This document shows, in pieces, positions 14,901 through 18,562 of a stretch of DNA of 18,562 nt. The position numbers were made by a program, and so were the translations under genes. The stretch's first letter is position 1; every line of letters begins with the position of its first letter. The notes beneath the pieces were generated by a model. It saw only the letters and a list, made by a program, of their open reading frames with translations. It did not search any database and had not been told where the DNA came from. The stretch is taken from contig JAKLKB010000135.1 of NCBI GenBank assembly GCA_023150835.1, positions 1 through 18,562 on the forward strand, read 5' to 3'. The stretch is from Myxococcota bacterium (GTDB lineage Bacteria > Myxococcota_C > UBA6777).

Positions 14901-16763
14901 GCCATTGCAGAAGGTTTGGCCTTGGGTGCAGCGGCATTGCCCGTTTTGGCAGAATTGGCCGCCAGTACAGGCGTTTGAACACGCTCCGCAGTTGGCGACA
15001 TCGGATTGTCCGTCAACACAGCGACTGTTGCAAAAGAGCAGACCATCGGGGCATTTGCACGCGCCTTTTTCACAGGCTTGTCCGAGTGGGCAGGCGGTGC
15101 CGCATTGTCCGCAGTGTAAGCGATTGAGCTGGAGGTCGGTGCAACGGCCATCACAGCGCACCAACGGCGATGGGCAGACGCAAGCCGCCGCTTGACAAGA
15201 CTCTCCCGGGCTACAAGCGGATCCGCACTTTCCGCAATGAAGCTCGTTGGTTTGGGTGTCGATGCAACCGCCAAAACACGCGCTTGGGGTGCTTGGGGGA
15301 CATGCGCTGATACAAGTTCCTTGGGAGCAGTATTGGCCTTGTGGGCAGAGATTCCCGCAGTTTCCGCAGTTTGCCGCATCGGCTTGGACATCAATGCAGC
15401 GTTTGTTGCATTCGAGCTGCCCTGTGGGGCATTTGCAGATCGCGTTGTCGCAAAGCTGCCCGTCGGGACAGGCTTGGCCGCATCCGCCGCAGTGTAGGCT
15501 GCTTTCGTTGGTGTTAAAGCATCCACCAAGACAAGTTGTGGGGGTTCGAGCGGGACACGACAGCACACAAGCACCGTCGTTGCAACGCTGTCCTGCGGGG
15601 CAAGCTTGGCCACATCCACCGCAGTGAGCGCCGTTGCTTTGGGTATCGATGCAGCTTCCGTTGCAATCGGTCAGTCCGGGGGCGCATTGGCACTTGCCTT
15701 GACGACAGATCGCGCCGATCCCGCACTTGTTTCCGCACGATCCGCAGTGTGCAACATCGTTGTCAAGCAGCGCACAATAAGTATCGCAGAAGGCGTAGCC
15801 TTGGGGACAAGGGTTGATACACGCACCGCTTCGGCAAGTTTCGCCGCTGGGACAGGTGGTTCCGCACTTTCCGCAGTGTTTGGGATCGGTTTGGGGGTTG
15901 GCGCAAGTACCGCTACAAGGGATCTCGCCTTGGGGGCAGTTGAGTTGGCAGGTCTTGGCAACACAGACTTCGCCGTTTGCACAGGCTTTGTCGCATCCAC
16001 CGCAATGTTGGGGACTCGTTTGGATATCGACGCAAGAGGTTCCACAGCGGGTTTCGCCAGCTTTGCAGGGTTGGACGCAAGCCCCTTTTTCGCAAGCGTC
16101 TCCTTGGGGACAGAGTTTGTCGCAAGCCCCACAGTGCGAGGTGTTGGTTTGGGTATCGACACACGAAGTTCCGCAAATTGTTTCTGTGGAGCCGCAACCG
16201 GCCTTGCATACGCCCGCTTGGCAAGATTCGTTGGCTGTGCAAGCTTTGCCGCAGCCGCCACAGTGAGCCGAGTTGGTTTGAGTGTTGACACAAGTCCCGT
16301 TGCAATCGGTCTCATCTGCTTTACAAGTGGGCGTGACTTTCTTTTTGCAAGCACCGGCCTCGCAGGATTCATCGGAGGCGCAGGCTTTTGCGCAAGCGCC
16401 ACAATGGGCGGGGCTGGTTTTGGTATTGACGCAAGTCCCGCTACAATCGGTCTCATCAGCTTTGCAAGTGGGCGTGACCTTTTTTTTGCAAGCACCGGCC
16501 TCACAAGATTCGTCGGAGGCGCAGGCTTTTGCGCACACGCCACAATGGGCGGGACTGGTTTGGGTATCGACGCAGGCTTCGCCACAAGTGAGCTTGGGAG
16601 GGGGGCAGACACAGGCTCCTGCCTGACAGGTTTTTCCCGATGTACAGGGCTTGCTATCGCTGCAAGCCTCGGGCGGTGAGGTCGGTTCGCAAGCGATCAA
16701 GATCACGGGCAGCCACAAAAAGGCGAAGAGACGCATCAGCAAGTTTCGAGGTGCGCAATACAT
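11970..16763 (-). CDS. Giant lipoprotein: 21 eight-cysteine repeats followed by 12 NHL repeats
   Basis: A 1597-residue protein. On the minus strand GGGAGAG lies six bases before ATG at 16763-16761; an upstream TTG in frame (16778) overlaps that ribosome binding site and is rejected. The signal is MYCAPRNLLMRLFAFLWLPV plus lipobox LIAC (C25). A half repeat follows, then 21 repeats of about 41-47 residues (53-938), each with eight cysteines in the plan C-P-x-G-x-x-x-C-x-x-x-C-x-D-x-Q-T, (H/N)CGxCGxxC, C, C: near 170 cysteines, presumably disulfide-bonded. Such arrays are common in Myxococcota, where from memory they are often mislabelled tryptophan synthase alpha chain. Residues 941-1597 hold 12 NHL repeats (VADYNNHRIRKID, GNVTTxAG), enough for two six-bladed propellers. 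Probably a rigid surface stalk bearing a binding head; ligand unknown. It is divergent from the kinase gene. Confidence 0.88.
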   Translation of the reverse strand: MYCAPRNLLMRLFAFLWLPVILIACEPTSPPEACSDSKPCTSGKTCQAGACVCPPPKLTCGEACVDTQTSPAHCGVCAKACASDESCEAGACKKKVTPTCKADETDCSGTCVNTKTSPAHCGACAKACASDESCEAGACKKKVTPTCKADETDCNGTCVNTQTNSAHCGGCGKACTANESCQAGVCKAGCGSTETICGTSCVDTQTNTSHCGACDKLCPQGDACEKGACVQPCKAGETRCGTSCVDIQTSPQHCGGCDKACANGEVCVAKTCQLNCPQGEIPCSGTCANPQTDPKHCGKCGTTCPSGETCRSGACINPCPQGYAFCDTYCALLDNDVAHCGSCGNKCGIGAICRQGKCQCAPGLTDCNGSCIDTQSNGAHCGGCGQACPAGQRCNDGACVLSCPARTPTTCLGGCFNTNESSLHCGGCGQACPDGQLCDNAICKCPTGQLECNKRCIDVQADAANCGNCGNLCPQGQYCSQGTCISACPPSTPSACFGGCIDTQTNELHCGKCGSACSPGESCQAAACVCPSPLVRCDGRCTDLQLNRLHCGQCGTACPLGQACEKGACKCPDGLLFCNSRCVDGQSDVANCGACSNACTGGQFCQNGQCRCTQGQTFCNGQCLDLQINVANCGACANACGTGQSCQNGQCVCPQGEGFCGNQCVDIIQNNSHCGTCGNACTGGRVCQNRVCNCPTGQDFCNAQCRDYQTDKDHCGGCNNACTGGRICQTGACTCPTGQNFCANQCRDYQTDNNNCGGCGTICTNGRTCQGGQCLCPNNLLYCSATCVDGQTNKSHCGSCGNVCANNLLCLAGTCGCNAPLTACSNVCVDTQTNPAHCGQCGNLCGGGQFCQTGQCTCPVGTTRCNGVCSNTTTDKNNCGSCGNACLASQSCESGVCECPVGKTVCGTACTDTLQDDKNCGSCGNGCSPTTHCFQGQCASGNVMDTIVGTPQLRDGGGSIANFYTPYAVAVDAAGNVFVADYNNHRIRKIDTNGNVTTIAGNGIAGMLNGPAHTASFNAPTGIAVDAFGNVFVADYNNHRIRKIDTTGNVTTYAGTGTIGYVNGDALTTARLRNPHGLATDTQGNLYIAEYGNNAIRKVDTLGNVTTYAGTSIAGFLDGPAATAQFNYPRGLVVASNGDVYVADTNNHRIRRIDTTGNVTTIAGIGTAGNTNGIGSSARFYYPYDVAITSAGYLYVADERYNSIRRIHLNGTTYDVILYAGGSTSTSDFIDGNGTAARFSGPFSIKSDSSGFLYVADSENHRIRKIDLQANVTTYAGRGFFRGFTNGSSTLARFNNPQGMAYDSSGNLYIADTGNHVIRRVDAMTGNVTTFAGTSAAGFFDGPRLQARLNSPTALVFDASGNLFIADSGNYRIRKIDANGDMTTFAGGTSSGVTDGSLTNARFSSSVTHLLFDSVGNLYVCDSNNHRIRMITAAGVVSTLAGTTYGFLDGIGTGARFYYPRALAIGPNGNLYVADQYNDRIRMVNLGVTNFAQVTTVAGSGTAGLLDGPAATARFQDPVGLAFDANGNLFIGERTNNRLRKLDTTGNVTSVGGDSRAGFRDGIGVNAFLNYPICLILAPNGDLLFTDYNNAVIRRLR
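11973..13943 (-). repeat. Coding array of 12 NHL repeats
   Basis: Twelve units of roughly 50-60 residues are each marked by (V/L)(F/Y)(V/I)AD-x-x-N-x-R-I-R-(K/R)-(I/V)-D, then a G-N-V-T-T-x-A-G strand and a DG-x-x-x-x-A-R-F connector. The last unit ends at the stop (DYNNAVIRRLR). Unit 9 has VCDSNN and unit 11 IGERTN in place of the usual VAD. Confidence 0.9.
13950..16607 (-). repeat. Coding array of 21 cysteine-rich repeats
   Basis: Each unit is about 123-141 bases and encodes eight cysteines. Units 8-21 have the tightest 41-43-residue period; units 1-3 are longer, with a KKKVTPTCKADETDC spacer. Units differ enough that most duplications look old, except the neighbouring 141-bp pair at 16291-16572. 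Confidence 0.9.
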
Positions 16764-16769
16764 TTGAAT

Positions 16770-16776
16770 CTCTCCC
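16770..16776 (-). promoter_or_regulatory. Ribosome binding site of the cysteine-repeat/NHL lipoprotein
   Basis: The minus strand reads GGGAGAG, six bases before ATG 16763. This fixes the start five codons inside the longest open frame. Confidence 0.75.
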
Positions 16777-16830
16777 AAAATGAGTACAAAACAAGGGACG
16801 ACGCAAGGATGGTGTGCCTTGTAAGAAAGA

Positions 16831-16844
16831 GAGAGGAACCTCTC
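16831..16844. promoter_or_regulatory. Short dyad in the divergent promoter region
   Basis: GAGAGG-AA-CCTCTC is a 6-bp dyad in the 143-base gap between the divergent lipoprotein and kinase genes. It could be an operator serving either gene. No clear -35/-10 pair is visible on either strand. Confidence 0.25.
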
Positions 16845-16891
16845 GAAAGCACAACAGATTCAGCATCGAAGAGGAAGGCTTGTCGTGTCAA

Positions 16892-16900
16892 GGTGGAGGA
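16892..16900 (+). promoter_or_regulatory. Ribosome binding site deciding the kinase start
   Basis: GGTGGAGGA ends six bases before ATG 16907. The frame is open upstream to a GTG at 16814, but that GTG has no ribosome binding site and would add a charged, cysteine-containing leader not expected in the family. Confidence 0.7.
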
Positions 16901-16906
16901 TGTTTC

Positions 16907-18223
16907 ATGTCAAGCGATCGAGGTAGCCAAGGAATTTGGGATATCGGGCTTGGGGAGAGTCCCGTGGAGATCAACTTTTTCTGGCTGCGCCGTTTGCGGT
17001 GGGCGGTGTTTTGGGGACAAGTGGGGTTGGTCGTCAGCGTGTATGGTTGGATGGGGGCGTCGCTACCGCTGCATGGCTTGTGGATCGTGTTGTGGGGAGC
17101 GTTTTGCTCGAATCTTGCGCTGCGATGGTGGAGTCGTCCCTCCGAGGCTTGGTTGATCGGATGGATGGGCGGCACGATTGCTTTGGATACGGTCGGATTG
17201 ACGGTGCTGTTGGCGCTGACGGGGGGACCGACCAATCCGTTTAGTTTCTTTTATTTGGTGTATGTGGTGTTGGCGATCTTGATCTTGCCGCAGCGTTGGG
17301 GGTGGTTGCTCGCGGTGGGCGCGTTGCTGTGTTACGGCGCGCTGTTTTGGGGATGGGAGGGGGCGCACGCCCATCATCTCCATAGTCCCCTGCACATGAA
17401 GATGCACCTCGAAGGGATGTGGTTGGCGTATGCGATCACTTCGGGATTTGTGGCGTGGTTTGTCTCGCGCACCAAGTGGGCGCTGACTCGACAAGCCGCG
17501 AAGATCCGCTCTCTTCAATCGCTCCATGCTCGCAACGAAAAGCTCGCTGCTTTGGCGGCTTTGGCGGGTGGTGCAATGCACGAGATGGCCACGCCTCTTT
17601 CCACGATCGCCCTCGTCGCAAAAGAGCTTCAATACACTCTACAGCACCCCACGCAAGACGCCGATCTATCGAATGAAACACGCACACTTTTAATCGAAGA
17701 TACTTTGTTGATCCGCCAACAAGTCGAACTCTGCCATCGGATATTGCGGGAGTTGGTACACCAAGCAGGAGACAGCCTCGGAGAAGCCCATCAGTCCGTT
17801 CATTTGGTCGATCTCTTTGCAATGGCTTGTCAAGAGGTCGACGGCAAAGAGCGCATCGAACAAGAGGTGTCCGAAGAGGCCAAACGGCGGATACTCTCTG
17901 TTCCGTTGCAGGCGATGACTCGGGTGTTACGCGGGATCTTACGCAATGCGATCGATGCCTCCGATGCAGCGGGGCGGATCGTGCTTTCTGCGCGATGCCT
18001 ATCTGGGATGATCGAGATCGCTGTCCGCGATCAGGGCTGTGGGATGCGACCCGAAGTCGCCGCACAGGTCGGCGAACCCTTCTTTACCACCAAACCCGCA
18101 GGACAAGGACACGGACTGGGCTTGTTTTTGGCACGCACCGTCGTCGAACACCTCGGTGGGAAGATGCTTTTCGAGACAACTCTCGGAAAAGGAACCTCTG
18201 TTTTTTTGCAACTTCCGCTCTAA
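16907..18223 (+). CDS. RegB/PrrB-type membrane sensor histidine kinase
   Basis: A 438-residue protein. There are six predicted membrane helices (about 33-50, 55-73, 81-103, 111-128, 132-150, 172-188) with the N-terminus inside. GGPTNPF (106-112) lies in the periplasmic loop between helices 3 and 4. It matches the GGxxNPF quinone-binding motif of RegB. The H-box is GGAMHEMATPLSTIALVAKE with phospho-acceptor H225, very close to the RegB H-E-L-G-T-P-L-A-T-I form. C276 may correspond to the redox-active cysteine of RegB, allowing for an insertion of about 11 residues. The ATPase domain has the N-box LRGILRNAIDAS (N347), DQGCG (375-379), EPFFTTK (390-396) and GHGLGLF (401-407). Unusual is the periplasmic HAHHLHSPLHMKMH (154-167), a likely metal-binding loop. 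RegB controls redox-dependent transcription with RegA. No response regulator is in the window; it may lie elsewhere. Confidence 0.9.
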   Translation: MSSDRGSQGIWDIGLGESPVEINFFWLRRLRWAVFWGQVGLVVSVYGWMGASLPLHGLWIVLWGAFCSNLALRWWSRPSEAWLIGWMGGTIALDTVGLTVLLALTGGPTNPFSFFYLVYVVLAILILPQRWGWLLAVGALLCYGALFWGWEGAHAHHLHSPLHMKMHLEGMWLAYAITSGFVAWFVSRTKWALTRQAAKIRSLQSLHARNEKLAALAALAGGAMHEMATPLSTIALVAKELQYTLQHPTQDADLSNETRTLLIEDTLLIRQQVELCHRILRELVHQAGDSLGEAHQSVHLVDLFAMACQEVDGKERIEQEVSEEAKRRILSVPLQAMTRVLRGILRNAIDASDAAGRIVLSARCLSGMIEIAVRDQGCGMRPEVAAQVGEPFFTTKPAGQGHGLGLFLARTVVEHLGGKMLFETTLGKGTSVFLQLPL

Positions 18224-18562
18224 GACAAGGAAGAGTCCACGGAAAACACGGAAAACACGGAAAGAAGGCAGAAAGAGAAGAGTCCACGAGGCCGTGTTGT
18301 TTAGAGGAGCGGTGGTGTTGTTTAGAGGAGCGGTGGTGTTGTTTTAGAGGAGAGGTGGCGTTGTTTTAGAGGAGAGGTGGCGTTGTTTAGAGGAGTGGCA
18401 GTGTTGTTTAGAGGAGTGGCAGTGTTGTTTTAGAGGAGAGGTGGTGTTGTTTTAGAGGAGCGGTGGTGTTGTTTAGAGGAGCGGTGGTGTTGTTTTAGAG
18501 GAGAGGTGGTGTTGTTTAGAGGAGAGGCAGTGTTGTTTAGAGGAGAGGTGGTGTTGTTTTAG
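18224..18562. other. Gene-free repeat region at the window end
   Basis: After the kinase stop comes A/G-rich DNA with a tandem GGAAAACAC (18240-18257 region) and two copies of GAAGAGTCCACG (about 18229 and 18277). The minisatellite starting at 18297 follows and runs off the window. No intrinsic terminator for the kinase gene and no gene are seen. Confidence 0.75.
18297..18562. repeat. 21/22-bp minisatellite, at least 12 units
   Basis: Twelve full units and nine bases of a thirteenth have consensus TTGTTT(T)AGAGGAG followed by CGGTGGTG, AGGTGGTG, AGGTGGCG, TGGCAGTG or AGGCAGTG. Seven units are 21 bp and five are 22 bp (an extra T). The strand is almost free of C. Units 1-2, 3-4 and 5-6 are identical pairs. 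The 22-bp units break any reading frame and TAG occurs in each unit, so it is non-coding. Its true length is unknown because it continues past the window. Confidence 0.95.

Noticed and set aside
13934-15619. 561-residue minus-strand frame within the cysteine-repeat gene
   Set aside because: It is a shifted frame of a highly periodic gene, kept open by the repeat; the product is Ala/Pro/Lys/Thr repeats. The cysteine frame has the signal peptide, ribosome binding site and NHL domain.
15606-16679. 357-residue plus-strand frame opposite the cysteine repeats
   Set aside because: It is antisense to the repeat array, rich in Ala, Gly, Thr and Val, with a period equal to the array. No start signal.
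16814-16906. GTG start giving a longer kinase
   Set aside because: There is no ribosome binding site and the extra residues are unlike the family. ATG 16907 with GGTGGAGGA is better.
18297-18562. CRISPR array or a coding VLFRGAV heptapeptide repeat
   Set aside because: There are no spacers between units, and the 22-bp units shift the frame while TAG recurs, so neither reading holds.

Overview
This 18.6-kb window looks like chromosomal DNA from a Gram-negative bacterium of the former Deltaproteobacteria, most likely Myxococcota, Bradymonadota or a relative. This is inferred from gene content, not from any marker gene. The pointers are two very large predicted lipoproteins (a beta-propeller protein and a cysteine-repeat plus NHL protein), an orphan type II secretion gspC, and a RegB-like quinone-sensing kinase. 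Intergenic DNA is unusually rich in short repeats. I saw no rRNA, tRNA, CRISPR array, integrase or transposase.

Layout. (1) 1-2917: three tandem same-strand paralogues of a small glycine-rich protein, the first cut by the window edge. Each ends in an almost identical 68-residue helical module and a matching terminator. The module resembles a type III secretion needle subunit (SctF/YscF-like), which is the most novel lead here. (2) 3099-4882: a likely two-gene operon, a YkgJ-like cysteine-cluster protein followed by a DOT1-like SAM methyltransferase. (3) 4883-5457: repeat-rich spacer containing a MITE-like element. (4) 5458-6465: GspC of the type II secretion system. (5) 6693-10037: a 1114-residue beta-propeller lipoprotein. 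(6) 10399-11856: the GTPase HflX with an acidic repetitive insertion. (7) 11854-11972: a 119-bp MITE-like inverted-repeat element between convergent genes, whose ends supply both stop codons. (8) 11970-16763, minus strand: a 1597-residue lipoprotein with 21 eight-cysteine repeats and 12 NHL repeats. (9) 16907-18223, plus strand and divergent from it: a RegB/PrrB-type sensor kinase with a GGxxNPF quinone motif and a His/Met-rich periplasmic loop. (10) 18297 to the window end: a GT/GA-rich 21/22-bp minisatellite.

Functionally the window leans toward the envelope and outside of the cell: possible secreted or needle-like small proteins, GspC, two large lipoproteins and a membrane redox sensor. 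HflX and the methyltransferase pair are housekeeping or unknown. Apart from 3099-4882, the genes are probably separate transcription units, because spacers are long or orientations differ.
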